NCBI GenBank assembly: GCA_028279985.1
Contig: JANQMR010000037.1
Coordinates: 186,001 to 250,000, forward strand
Length of the DNA stretch: 64,000 nucleotides
Direction of reading: 5' to 3'
Source: Woeseiaceae bacterium
Lineage (GTDB): Bacteria > Pseudomonadota > Gammaproteobacteria > Steroidobacterales > Woeseiaceae
The notes beneath the pieces were generated by a model. That model did not search any database, was not told the origin of the DNA, and was given only the letters and a program-made list of their open reading frames with translations. The translations under genes were made by a program, and so were the position numbers. This document shows, piece after piece, positions 1-7,788 of the stretch (its first letter is position 1; each line of letters starts with the position of its first letter).

Positions 1-463
1 CCTTTCCGTTCGGATCTTCGATCACGCCCTTTGGGCTATAAGCTGCGTCGAGCTTTGCGAGATGATGTTCCGGGGGCCGGCGAACCAGTCCCCTTACGGA
101 ATCGAGACGTTTGCTCAGGTAGTCCCCGGCCGCCCTGCGGTCGCTGAACTTCGTATACGTAATGTACATCAGCGAATAGTCGTCGATCGGCTCCAGCACG
201 CGCTCGTTGATGAACGACGGTTCCGCGGAAAGTCGCCGCACGAATGCCCGGTCGTTTAGGACCCGTTTCAATTCGGCGGCACGATTCGGCACCGCGTGGT
301 ACAGGACTATCTGCCCGTATACCGTCGATGTTCTGTCAGGTCCCGCGACCGTCCGACTCTGGCTAGGCGCTGTCATGCTTCCGCAACCTGCCAACGCCAG
401 CGCAAGCACCGAGACGACCAACATGCACCGCACCCTTACGCCGATTATTCTTGAGTCAATCAT
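1..463 (-). CDS. Putative lipoprotein, 3' end outside the window
   Basis: The frame is open from ATG at 463 to the window edge, so the C-terminus is missing. The N-terminus has a lipoprotein signal ending LALALAGC (Cys about residue 27), so the product is probably a lipidated envelope protein. The mature part (GQIVLYHAVPNRAAELKRVL, then FINERVLEPIDDYSLMYITY) resembles the dimeric alpha/beta-barrel (ABM-like) fold, and the same FxNExxLEPI motif occurs in the next upstream gene (533-1327), so the two are probably paralogues in one leftward operon with a 69-bp gap. The function is unknown and no catalytic residues are recognisable. Confidence 0.75.
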   Translation of the reverse strand, partial: MIDSRIIGVRVRCMLVVSVLALALAGCGSMTAPSQSRTVAGPDRTSTVYGQIVLYHAVPNRAAELKRVLNDRAFVRRLSAEPSFINERVLEPIDDYSLMYITYTKFSDRRAAGDYLSKRLDSVRGLVRRPPEHHLAKLDAAYSPKGVIEDPNGK

Positions 464-532
464 TATCTTCTCCCGTCACGTTCTTCCGGCGGGCGCTAAC
501 GCGCTGCCTTGCGTATGCGCCCGACTCAGTTC

Positions 533-1327
533 TTATCGATTACCGTAGTTCGACGAAACCACGCCGAGATGACCACCGGTGAACCATCCGTCGCCGCGTT
601 CGTTACCGCGACTGGCCACCGACAGAGATTTTCCAGCCAGGCGGTCGGATGTCCTGAAGTACTCGCTGTAGACGACGTAGCCGCCGTCGGCTTTGAAGAT
701 GGATGCGCCCGCTATGTCAGATCGGGTACTAAGCTCTTTGCGGATCGATGCGACATTTGCGCTGGAGGAATATGACTCCAGCAGACCAACCTGACCGACA
801 TAGCCCGCCTTGCCGAAGCTTACCGAGAGATCTTGATTGTCCATGATACGGCGCGTGTCGTACGGTTTCGCGCTGGCAAGTCCGACGGCGCTTGCGGAAG
901 CGCCGCCTTCCCATCGCCAGTTGCCGAAGTTGTGCTCTACCAGAGTGGCATTGATCGTCACCGGATCGGACTCCGACATGCCCCTCAAGTATGGGTCCCG
1001 CTTCTGGTTGACCATGTCCGCGGTGCCCTTGTCGAAGTATCTCGACAGTACGATCACTTCCATGAACCCGGTATCCGATGTCGAAATCGGCTCGAGGATT
1101 TTTTCGTTGACGAAACCGCCGAATTGGGACGTGAACGGTCCTGTCGATACGGCCGTGTCGACGAAACTTCGAAACCGATGTGTCGGAATGGTGTATATCC
1201 GAATTGTCAGAATCGTCGAGTTCAGATAGTCCTCGATTTCCCATCCAGGTTCGTCCGCAACGGCCGTTCCCGACTCGACGGCCCAGACAGCGAATAAACC
1301 AAGTAGAAGATGTTTGTGTCGTCGCAT
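533..1327 (-). CDS. Exported protein with two ABM-like domains
   Basis: The product is 264 residues from ATG 1327, which is preceded by GAGGGG at good spacing. The longer open frame to 1528 lacks such support and would bury the signal peptide. A Sec signal (LLLGLFAVWAV...AVADE) predicts a periplasmic or secreted protein. Residues about 35-125 (ILTIRIYTIPTHRFRSFVD, FVNEKILEPI) match the lipoprotein encoded downstream. A second, weaker copy may follow at about 160-250 (GQVGLLESYSSS...YVVYSEYFR). The fold assignment as dimeric alpha/beta barrel is by pattern only. It lies in a leftward run with the 1431 gene and the BTAD regulator. The function is unknown. Confidence 0.7.
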   Translation of the reverse strand: MRRHKHLLLGLFAVWAVESGTAVADEPGWEIEDYLNSTILTIRIYTIPTHRFRSFVDTAVSTGPFTSQFGGFVNEKILEPISTSDTGFMEVIVLSRYFDKGTADMVNQKRDPYLRGMSESDPVTINATLVEHNFGNWRWEGGASASAVGLASAKPYDTRRIMDNQDLSVSFGKAGYVGQVGLLESYSSSANVASIRKELSTRSDIAGASIFKADGGYVVYSEYFRTSDRLAGKSLSVASRGNERGDGWFTGGHLGVVSSNYGNR

Positions 1328-1382
1328 GTTGTTTCCCCTCGCTGTAGTCTCGCGCCACATCGCTCGAAGCGACTCGGCGTCT

Positions 1383-1434
1383 CCAGTGTCCTGGCCGGCG
1401 AATCGTTCGACGATTTTTCCGGACAGGACACTAG
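1383..1434. repeat. CTAG-ended palindromic element, copy A
   Basis: The arms CCAGTGTCCTGGCCGG (1383-1398) and CCGGACAGGACACTAG (1419-1434) are inverted, matching at 14 of 16 positions. The right arm is the exact complement of the left arm of the element at 8445-8505. The CTAG at the right end contains the TAG stop codon of the 1431-1667 gene. It is probably a small non-coding mobile or REP-like repeat. Confidence 0.6.
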
Positions 1435-1667
1435 TTCTTGCTCGTGGATACTCCTCGCCGAGGATCTCCGATTTCGGTTGGCGGGTGTCGAAGCGCCTTG
1501 CGAAGAATCGATAGAAGTTGATCGACACCCGAGAAGTGCTGACTCTTGCCCGTACGCAGGTTTTCCATGCGTCCGCGCCAGGATTCGCGGCGCCGCCGCG
1601 AACCGCATTGTTCGTTCCAGAGCCGGATGACGAACACGAGGTCGGAGCGCTCGTTGAGTGCTGCCAC
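1431..1667 (-). CDS. Small conserved-type hypothetical protein
   Basis: The product is 78 residues from GTG 1667, with GAAGGA about 8 nt upstream. The sequence FVIRLWNEQ...ESWRGRMENLRTGKSQHFSG resembles a widespread family of short bacterial proteins with an FVxRxW...WRGxVExxxxGExxxF pattern, whose role is unknown to me. The frame stays open upstream of the GTG without an ATG, so a longer form is possible. The stop codon lies inside a palindromic repeat, so the last residues may derive from an insertion. It sits between the BTAD regulator and the exported ABM-like protein, all on the same strand. Confidence 0.5.
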   Translation of the reverse strand: MAALNERSDLVFVIRLWNEQCGSRRRRESWRGRMENLRTGKSQHFSGVDQLLSILRKALRHPPTEIGDPRRGVSTSKN

Positions 1668-1885
1668 TTGCCGATCCTTCGGTAGCTCGAACGCCTGGAA
1701 CTTTACGCGGATCGGATTGCCTGACTCGCAAATGGCGCTTGCGCCCGGATCACGACACTTCGACAGGACTCCATGGACGCCCGATGACGAACAGCAAGCC
1801 GGAATGCTCCATTGCTTGAGCTAGTCGCACAGAAGCCGCACCGCAGTCGCATTCGGATAGCGGCTGCGGTCCATCTGGCCCCGCT

Positions 1886-2680
1886 CTACAGGACCAGTTG
1901 GGCGTCGAGAAGCGCTCGAATGTCAAGATCGGAGCAGTGCTGCAGGCGCTCGGCCAGTTCCGCCGTCTCGGCCATCGGCTCGATATCGCATTCGTCACGA
2001 AGGATTTTTCGGCACCGACGAAACTGCCTGAGTGCATCGGCTCGCTGCCCATTGGCCGCGAACAGGAGCATCACTTGCCGATTGACGTACTCTCTGAGCG
2101 GATCGACTCCCAGAATTCTCCGCCCGCAATCCAATGCCTCCTCGAAATGTTCTGCACGTGCGAGAGCGTTCATCATTTCCGTCTGGCCGCGGACAAAAAG
2201 GCAGTGAAAACGTTCGCGCTCGTAGAGAATCCACTGGTCGTCGTCGCCATCCATGAACGGCCCCCGATACTCCGCCAGAGCCTTCTCAAGCATGAGCAAA
2301 TCACCTTCTCCTTCGCTCTGGTCGAACTGCAATATTCCCTGTTCGAATCGGTACGAATCCAGGAAAGACAACTCTTGTACCTCAGCGAGGATCTCGTTCT
2401 TGTTCGCGATGAGCTGCAGGCTCTTATCGGACGAGCGGCTTTGCTGCTGGCGCAGCCATGCTCTTAATCTCGATATGTTTGAGCTCAGTGCGTTGAGGGC
2501 GTTTTTCTGATCTCGACTGTCGTAGAACAAGTCGACAAGCTTTTCACGTCGTTGTGGAACGCCGTTGTTGACGATAAGAAAAACGAGCAAACGTCGACAC
2601 AGTGGACCGAGTTCATTGGGGCAGTACTTTCCCGATCGCCGAATGTGAAAACCGCCAAACGTTCTGAGTTCCGCCAACAT
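1886..2680 (-). CDS. BTAD/SARP-type transcriptional regulator
   Basis: The product is 264 residues. The N-terminus (MLAELRTFGGFHIRRSG, then LCRRLLVFLIVNNG and REKLVDLFYDSRDQKNALNA) matches the OmpR-like winged helix seen in SARP/BTAD proteins. Residues about 115-250 form the helical bacterial transcriptional activator domain (ALAEYRGPF, HFEEALDCGRRILGVDPLRE, GQRADALRQFRRC). No ATPase or sensor domain is attached. It probably activates the leftward genes 1431-1667, 533-1327 and 1-463, which follow on the same strand, although about 220 bp without a clear gene separates it from the first. BTAD proteins of this stand-alone kind are best known from actinobacteria but also occur in proteobacteria. 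Confidence 0.75.
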   Translation of the reverse strand: MLAELRTFGGFHIRRSGKYCPNELGPLCRRLLVFLIVNNGVPQRREKLVDLFYDSRDQKNALNALSSNISRLRAWLRQQQSRSSDKSLQLIANKNEILAEVQELSFLDSYRFEQGILQFDQSEGEGDLLMLEKALAEYRGPFMDGDDDQWILYERERFHCLFVRGQTEMMNALARAEHFEEALDCGRRILGVDPLREYVNRQVMLLFAANGQRADALRQFRRCRKILRDECDIEPMAETAELAERLQHCSDLDIRALLDAQLVL

Positions 2681-2855
2681 TTCGCTTCCTCTCGGGGCCG
2701 AGAACTACCGGGCGAGGTGTGTAAGCGTTCTCATTCATTGGTATACGAATGGCCGCCCGACCGGTTGCGGCACGTGCCTCGCGTGGCCGTCGAAAATCTT
2801 ATTCTTCTATATTTGGTATAGTCGCCCCATTACTGAATGTCAAAGGGGGCCATTG

Positions 2856-3266
2856 ATGCAAGGGTACTCCGGCACACCGCTGGCCAAGAAACTCGGGTTC
2901 ACGAAAGAAGGGCTCCGAATTCGCATAGAAAATGCGCCGTCGAGTTATCTGGAGCTGATTGACCAGTTGCCAGAGAGTACAGTGATATCGACACGAATTC
3001 GCAAGCACGTCGATGCCTGGCACCTGTTTACGACGTCGCACAGCGATCTTGCGCGCAAGCTTCCGGTGTTGATGGCCGCAATCCGGCCAGACGGCATTAT
3101 CTGGATCTCCTGGCCGAAAAAGTCATCAGGAGTATCGTCTTCCGTGACTGAAGACACGATCCGTGAAATCGCGCTTCCGCTCGGACTTGTCGATGTAAAA
3201 GTATGTGCTGTCGATGAAACGTGGTCCGGCTTGAAACTCGTTATTCGGAAAGAGCTCCGTCAATAA
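2856..3266 (+). CDS. DUF3052 family protein
   Basis: The product is 136 residues from ATG 2856, preceded by an AAAGGGGG tract. The N-terminal GYSGTPLAKKLGF and the central ARKLPVLMAAIRPDGIIWIS are typical of the DUF3052 family, a small predicted cytoplasmic protein of unknown function. It is divergent from the BTAD regulator and convergent with the PHP gene, so it is probably a single-gene transcript. Confidence 0.75.
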   Translation: MQGYSGTPLAKKLGFTKEGLRIRIENAPSSYLELIDQLPESTVISTRIRKHVDAWHLFTTSHSDLARKLPVLMAAIRPDGIIWISWPKKSSGVSSSVTEDTIREIALPLGLVDVKVCAVDETWSGLKLVIRKELRQ

Positions 3267-3334
3267 AAAGTGTCGACCAGGTGTCCCGATCCAGTACAGC
3301 ACTTACGTCCGGCGGCACTGCTGCGTCCCGGACG

Positions 3335-4852
3335 TTACTCGGTCTGGGCAATCAGGACGCCATCAGGGTTGCGCAACTCGCCAGGGTCGCCGGCGTTTCG
3401 CCAGATGAACGATTCGGTCCAAAAGACGATGTTTGGCGGATCGTCAGAAGCATTCGGTCCTGATACGACCGTTACCGAACGTCCGGGTGCGAGTTGGAGC
3501 GGATCATTAAAAACAAACCGCTGATCACCGCGCGTACTAACGAGCTCCCAACCTTCAAGATCGACCGCGTCACTGCCGGTATTGGTGATCCGCGCCCGCT
3601 CCGTTTCGAGATTGACCTCGAGCGTCAGCACCGGCCCTGCCGGCGACGGCACAAGCGTATTCGGCTCGAACCAGACCGGCGCCAGCCAGGCCCTGTCGAA
3701 ATGAGACCGGTCGGGATCGCTTTGGGTAACGCGCAGGAACAGGTACTGCCTCCCACCTTCATATGTAATCCCCGGCAATTCATGGCTACCGTTGCCAATC
3801 TCTTCGCCGCTGTCGAGCTCGGTGAACTGAGCGATGATATCGGCTCGCTGCGGCCCGCCGATCACATCGGAGAACACATCGATAACGTAGGTCGCATTCG
3901 GCTCGTCGTCGTCGCTGATCTCAACCGCAATATCGAGCTCGGTACCTTGTACCGGTACGTCGGCGCCCGTGAATATGGTGCCGATCTGCGCGTCGTTGAT
4001 TGTAGCGACTAGTCTCAGATTTCTGTCTTGTGTCGCGTATACGCGCCGGTTGCGCAGCGCGTCCATAATCGCCGGTTTCGTCAGCGATTCCGCGATGATG
4101 CCCGTTCGTGTTTCAGCGGCGCTACCCCAGTCCCGGCGATGATTGTCCTGATCCGCCGTCGGTCCGACATGAAGTCCCAGATTGAGATAACGCAAAAACT
4201 CGCTTTCAGACGGCCGGCCGGGTGACGAGCCCCCATGCGACGGCCCGTTGATGATATTGATGAGCTGTGCATGCTTGTCGAGCGCCGTGCGCCATGACTC
4301 GGAATCCGGAAAGTCGTCAATGCCGTATTCCCGATCGTTCGGGCTACTCGACTGGGCGGGATGATTGAGCAGGACAATCGGCGGCTGGCCCTGTGAATCG
4401 CGCCGTACCGCCAGCCACTCATTGAGTAGCCGGTCCCATCTACCGTTGGGAACGTGCGTCGTTTCGATGACATCGTCGACGTCGAGAACGTTGGCATGAT
4501 TGCCTGAGCCGATCGAGGAAAACTCCTGCCCATAGAGTGCAACAAAGCGGTTATCGCGCGTGAATCGCCGCGCCTGGGAGATCAGTGAGCTCGATTGACT
4601 GCCGTTATAGAGTTCCGGCTCGGCCTGCAGCCGGCTTGGCGCGGCCGCATGGTTGTGCTCGGTGATTGCCAGCACATCGAGCCCGGCCGTATCGCGAGCA
4701 TGGCGATAGGCCGTACGCGGATTGGACGAACCATCGCTTATCGCCGTGTGGGAATGCAGGTTGCCGAAGAAGACTTCGGCTTGCCCGGACATGGAGGTAA
4801 AAACCAGCAGCGCGATGACGGATACGCCGCGGCAAGATAGCAATCGCTTCAT
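3335..4852 (-). CDS. Exported PHP-domain protein with C-terminal lamin-tail domain
   Basis: The product is 505 residues with an N-terminal signal peptide (VIALLVFTSMSGQAE). Residues about 28-300 form a PHP phosphoesterase-like domain: the metal-binding motifs HSHTAISDG and ITEHNH and the late ADQDNHRRDWG segment are visible. Residues about 300-400 look like a beta-rich linker domain. The last about 100 residues (VDLEGWELVSTRGDQRFVF, LAPGRSVTVVSG, FIWRNAGD) are a lamin-tail (LTD) fold. Proteins of this type are secreted metal-dependent hydrolases of uncertain substrate; a phosphoester is plausible. The LTD may anchor it to a surface or polymer. It has no obvious operon partner. Confidence 0.8.
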   Translation of the reverse strand: MKRLLSCRGVSVIALLVFTSMSGQAEVFFGNLHSHTAISDGSSNPRTAYRHARDTAGLDVLAITEHNHAAAPSRLQAEPELYNGSQSSSLISQARRFTRDNRFVALYGQEFSSIGSGNHANVLDVDDVIETTHVPNGRWDRLLNEWLAVRRDSQGQPPIVLLNHPAQSSSPNDREYGIDDFPDSESWRTALDKHAQLINIINGPSHGGSSPGRPSESEFLRYLNLGLHVGPTADQDNHRRDWGSAAETRTGIIAESLTKPAIMDALRNRRVYATQDRNLRLVATINDAQIGTIFTGADVPVQGTELDIAVEISDDDEPNATYVIDVFSDVIGGPQRADIIAQFTELDSGEEIGNGSHELPGITYEGGRQYLFLRVTQSDPDRSHFDRAWLAPVWFEPNTLVPSPAGPVLTLEVNLETERARITNTGSDAVDLEGWELVSTRGDQRFVFNDPLQLAPGRSVTVVSGPNASDDPPNIVFWTESFIWRNAGDPGELRNPDGVLIAQTE

Positions 4853-4954
4853 TGAGCCCCCCGTTTATTGTGTTATACCGGAGTCGATCAGGGTGGTCTC
4901 GCATGGCCAATTATACACTACCAGGTGCGTATTTGGGAAGTTAAGCGCGACACC

Positions 4955-5152
4955 TTTGTGTGCCGACCCACTATTGGGGAATCGGTACTAGTAAAAAGGC
5001 CATAACGCTCTTGAGCGATCTGGCGCATGACAAAGACAAGGCACTGGAGTTTTTTGTTAGCGCCGGAACACATGACAAGAAAGGCACTGGAGTTTTTTGT
5101 TAGCGCCGGAACACATGACAAGAACGGCAACTTGAAGCCGCAGTATCTCTGA
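4955..5152 (+). pseudogene. Decayed gene tail carrying a tandem duplication
   Basis: No intact gene fits in 4853-5340. One frame reads KKAITLLSDLAHDKDKALEF into the first copy of a 43-bp repeat, and a shifted frame continues out of the second copy as FVSAGTHDKNGNLKPQYL before a TGA at 5150-5152. Because 43 is not a multiple of 3, the duplication breaks the frame. This looks like the C-terminal end of a lost gene. The parent family is not recognised. The remaining bases to 5340 hold a short GGTGG/CCACC hairpin near 5175-5190 and the leader of cobT. Confidence 0.4.
5038..5123. repeat. 43-bp tandem direct repeat, two copies
   Basis: Copy 1 is 5038-5080 and copy 2 is 5081-5123. Each contains GGCACTGGAGTTTTTTGTTA and GCGCCGGAACACATGACAAG, and the copies are essentially identical, so the duplication is recent. 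It lies in the remnant of a coding region and shifts its frame. Confidence 0.85.
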
Positions 5153-5340
5153 GTGCACGGCGACCCGCTGCGCGGTGGTAACTGCCACCACCTAAGGATA
5201 TTGAATGGACCGACGGCCGAAGTCGCGGGTTACACTTCGACTGTGATTGGGTCGGTACCGGGCTCTACCCCGTTCGGCTGTTTGTCAAACTTCGAATCAT
5301 CGTCGCCGTTCGGGCGGCGGTCCGTATACCGAGGAACACC

Positions 5341-6381
5341 GTGCCGCAGCAACCCGAACCCCAGAACGGCGATGCACTGAACATAGCACTCGAACGCCGT
5401 CTCCAGTCGCTCATCGACGGCAAGACGAAGCCCGTCGGCTCGCTCGGCCGGATCGAGGAACTGGCCATGCAGGTTGCCAAGCTGCAGGGAACGCTGCGGC
5501 CCGATACCTCGTCCTGCGGCCTGACGCTGTTCGCCGGCGATCACGGCATGGCGAGCGCCGGTGTCTCCGCCTATCCGCAGACCGTGACGCGACAGATGCT
5601 GCTGAATTTCCTTGCCGGGGGCGCAGCCGCCAATGCGTTCTCGGACGCGCTCGGTGTCTCGATGCAGGTCGTCGATGCGGGTGTGGCAGGCGAACCCGTC
5701 GAGCACCCGGCCCTGCTTTCCCGGCGTATCCGGGGCGGTACGAACAACGCGATCGAGGGTCCCGCCATGAGCGAGGACGAATGCAGCGCGGCGCTCGCGA
5801 CCGGAGAGTTGCTCGGCGCAGAGTCCCGGCAGCCGGTGGTAGCGTTCGGAGATATGGGCATCGGCAACACGGCTGCCGCAAGCCTCGTCGCCGCCAAGCT
5901 GACCGGCACCGATGTCGCTCGCCTGACAGGTCGAGGCGCCGGCCTCGACGATGCGGGGCTCGAGCGCAAGCGTACCCTGCTCGAACGCGCCGCGGTGCGA
6001 ACCGCTCCGCAACTCGAAGCACGCGACGCGCTCGCCGAGTACGCCGGCTTCGAGTTGGTGATGATCGCGGGCGCCATGCTCGGCGCGGCGGGTGCCCGCC
6101 GCCTGGTATTGGTGGACGGCTTCATCTGCACGGCGGCGGCGCTCGCGGCACTGCGCATCGAGCCGTCCATAGGCAGCGCGCTCGTGTTCGCGCACCGCTC
6201 GGCCGAGAGCGGTCACGACCCCCTGCTCGCGGCGCTCGACGCACAGCCCTTGCTCGATCTTGGCCTGCGCCTCGGCGAGGGCACGGGCGCACTTTTGGCG
6301 TGGCCGCTCGTCCAGGCGGCCGGCGCATTCCTCCGGGACATGGCAAGCTTTGACAGTGCAGGCGTGGACGGTCCGGCATGA
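5341..6381 (+). CDS. cobT: Nicotinate-nucleotide:dimethylbenzimidazole phosphoribosyltransferase
   Basis: The product is 346 residues, normal for CobT, from GTG 5341. It transfers phosphoribose from nicotinate mononucleotide to dimethylbenzimidazole, giving alpha-ribazole phosphate for the lower ligand of cobalamin. Motifs seen are KPVGSLG (29-35), FAGDHG (64-69), GDMGIGNTAAAS (170-181), GRGAGLDD (197-204) and LGEGTGA (311-317), whose Glu corresponds to the catalytic Glu near the C-terminus of characterised CobT. The stop overlaps the cobS start (ATGA), so translation is probably coupled. It is the first gene of the cobT-cobS-cobC-cobO block. I see no riboswitch directly upstream. Confidence 0.95.
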   Translation: MPQQPEPQNGDALNIALERRLQSLIDGKTKPVGSLGRIEELAMQVAKLQGTLRPDTSSCGLTLFAGDHGMASAGVSAYPQTVTRQMLLNFLAGGAAANAFSDALGVSMQVVDAGVAGEPVEHPALLSRRIRGGTNNAIEGPAMSEDECSAALATGELLGAESRQPVVAFGDMGIGNTAAASLVAAKLTGTDVARLTGRGAGLDDAGLERKRTLLERAAVRTAPQLEARDALAEYAGFELVMIAGAMLGAAGARRLVLVDGFICTAAALAALRIEPSIGSALVFAHRSAESGHDPLLAALDAQPLLDLGLRLGEGTGALLAWPLVQAAGAFLRDMASFDSAGVDGPA

Positions 6382-7151
6382 AACGGCTCGCGATCAACGA
6401 ACTCGCCGTTTTTGCACTGGCGGTGCAGTTCCTGACCCGCGTTCCGGTGCCGGTCGGCGACGCCTATACGCCGGCACGACTGGCAGCGGCGCCCCGCTAC
6501 TATCCCCTCGTCGGCGCGCTCGTCGGCGCCCTGTGCGCCGGCATCTACTTGCTCGCGCACGCATCGCTGACGCCGGCCGTCGCGGTGCTCCTCGCGCTCG
6601 CCGCGGGCCTGCTCGTCACCGGCGCATTCCACGAGGACGGACTCGCAGACACCTTCGACGGCATCGGCGGCGGCGATCGGGACCGGGCCCTGGAGGTCAT
6701 GCGGGACAGCCGCATCGGCACCTACGGCGCCCTGGCGCTGGGCGTGGTGCTCGCCACCAAGGCCGCGGCACTGCTTGCCCTGCCGCCCGGCCGCGCAGCA
6801 ATGGCCTTCGTCGTCGCACACGGGCTGTCGCGGCTGTCGGCGGTGCTTGTCATCGCCAGCAGTCGTTATGTACGCGATCACGGTGCCGGTAAACCGACGG
6901 CCGACGGCATTGGCACCGGCGGCCTCGCCGTCGTGCTCCTGACCGGCGGGTTGCTCCTTGCCTGGCTCGCTTTCGCCGGGGGAGCCACAGCCGCGCTATA
7001 CGCGATGGCAGGCGCGCTGGTCGGCCATATTGTCATGCGCACATTGTTCGAGCGTCGTCTCGGCGGTTACACGGGCGATACGCTCGGCGCGGTGCAGCAG
7101 TTGAGCGAACTCGGCGTCTATCTCGGCTTGCTCCTGTGGCAGTTATCCTGA
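6378..7151 (+). CDS. cobS: Adenosylcobinamide-GDP ribazoletransferase
   Basis: The product is 257 residues, a polytopic inner-membrane enzyme joining adenosylcobinamide-GDP and alpha-ribazole (phosphate) to make adenosylcobalamin (phosphate). The family signature FHEDGLADTFDGIGGG followed by RDRALEVMRDSRIGTYG is present, and several hydrophobic segments (LVGALVGALCAGIYLL, AVAVLLALAAGLLV, LAVVLLTGGLLLAWLAF) follow the expected pattern. It overlaps cobT by 4 nt and cobC by 16 nt. Confidence 0.95.
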   Translation: MKRLAINELAVFALAVQFLTRVPVPVGDAYTPARLAAAPRYYPLVGALVGALCAGIYLLAHASLTPAVAVLLALAAGLLVTGAFHEDGLADTFDGIGGGDRDRALEVMRDSRIGTYGALALGVVLATKAAALLALPPGRAAMAFVVAHGLSRLSAVLVIASSRYVRDHGAGKPTADGIGTGGLAVVLLTGGLLLAWLAFAGGATAALYAMAGALVGHIVMRTLFERRLGGYTGDTLGAVQQLSELGVYLGLLLWQLS

Positions 7152-7681
7152 TGCGTCATACCCGGCCGGTCCTCGGCACAGACTTTTGCTACGGCAGCCT
7201 GGACATTGCCGTCGCTGACTCCTTCGAAGCGGACGCGGATGCCGCGATAGCGGCCCTGCCTGCTTTCGAGCGCATCGTCTCGAGTCCGCTGCGCCGGGCA
7301 CGCCAGCTCGCCGAACGGATCGCGAAACGACGGAAGCTCGCTCTCAACATCGATCCCCGGGTGCGCGAGATGGACTTCGCCGCCTGGGAAGGCCGCGCGT
7401 GGTCGGCGATACCCCGCGCCGAGCTCGATGCCTGGGCGGCGGATTTCCTCGACGCGAGACCGCACGGCGGCGAGAGCGTGCGCATGCTTAAGCGCCGCTG
7501 CAGGGAAGCCATCGAGGACTATGCGGGCCGCGCCGGCGATACGCTGGTCGTTTGTCATGCGGGCGTGGTCCGCGCGGTGTTTGCGCGCGGTTGCGACGCC
7601 GACGATTTCAAGACGTCGATCGGCTACGGTGAGACACTGATTTGGAACCGGGAAAACGGCCAGCCTGGAGATCGCCGATGA
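7136..7681 (+). CDS. cobC: Alpha-ribazole phosphatase-type histidine phosphatase
   Basis: The product is 181 residues from GTG 7136, inside the end of cobS. It is a phosphoglycerate-mutase-like phosphatase: LMRHTRP (phosphohistidine motif, residues 5-11), SSPLRRARQLAE, a central EMDFAAWEGRAW and VCHAGVVRAVF (second catalytic His). In this context it most likely removes the phosphate from alpha-ribazole phosphate or adenosylcobalamin phosphate. Its last about 18 codons lie in the first copy of an 81-bp tandem duplication; the second copy contains a TAA at the matching place. Confidence 0.9.
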   Translation: MAVILMRHTRPVLGTDFCYGSLDIAVADSFEADADAAIAALPAFERIVSSPLRRARQLAERIAKRRKLALNIDPRVREMDFAAWEGRAWSAIPRAELDAWAADFLDARPHGGESVRMLKRRCREAIEDYAGRAGDTLVVCHAGVVRAVFARGCDADDFKTSIGYGETLIWNRENGQPGDRR

Positions 7682-7788
7682 ACGATGCGGACCGTCATGT
7701 AGCGGCACGGTGAGACGCTGCTTTAAAACCGGGAAAACGGCCAACCTGGAGACAGCCGATGAACGATGCAGACCGTCATGTAGCGGCA
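7627..7788. repeat. 81-bp tandem duplication across the cobC/cobO junction
   Basis: Copy 1 (7627-7707) and copy 2 (7708-7788) share CCGGGAAAACGGCCA and CGATGAACGATGC and differ at a handful of positions. Copy 1 holds the cobC end and an ATG at 7678 that opens only 11 codons. Copy 2 holds the ATG at 7759 that starts full-length cobO. The duplication length keeps frame, and copy 2 has acquired a TAA in the cobC frame. Confidence 0.9.

Noticed and set aside
1328..1528. Extension of the exported protein to 1528
   Set aside because: The ATG at 1327 has a strong ribosome site directly before a signal peptide; the extension overlaps the palindromic element and the 1431 gene.
5174..5191. Hairpin GGTGG/CCACC before cobT considered as a riboswitch
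   Set aside because: No B12 box or other cobalamin aptamer blocks are present.
5230..6216. Long minus-strand open frame (328 codons) opposite cobT
   Set aside because: It is the antisense shadow of a well-supported cobT in GC-rich DNA; the translation is Arg/His/Gly-rich with no family pattern.
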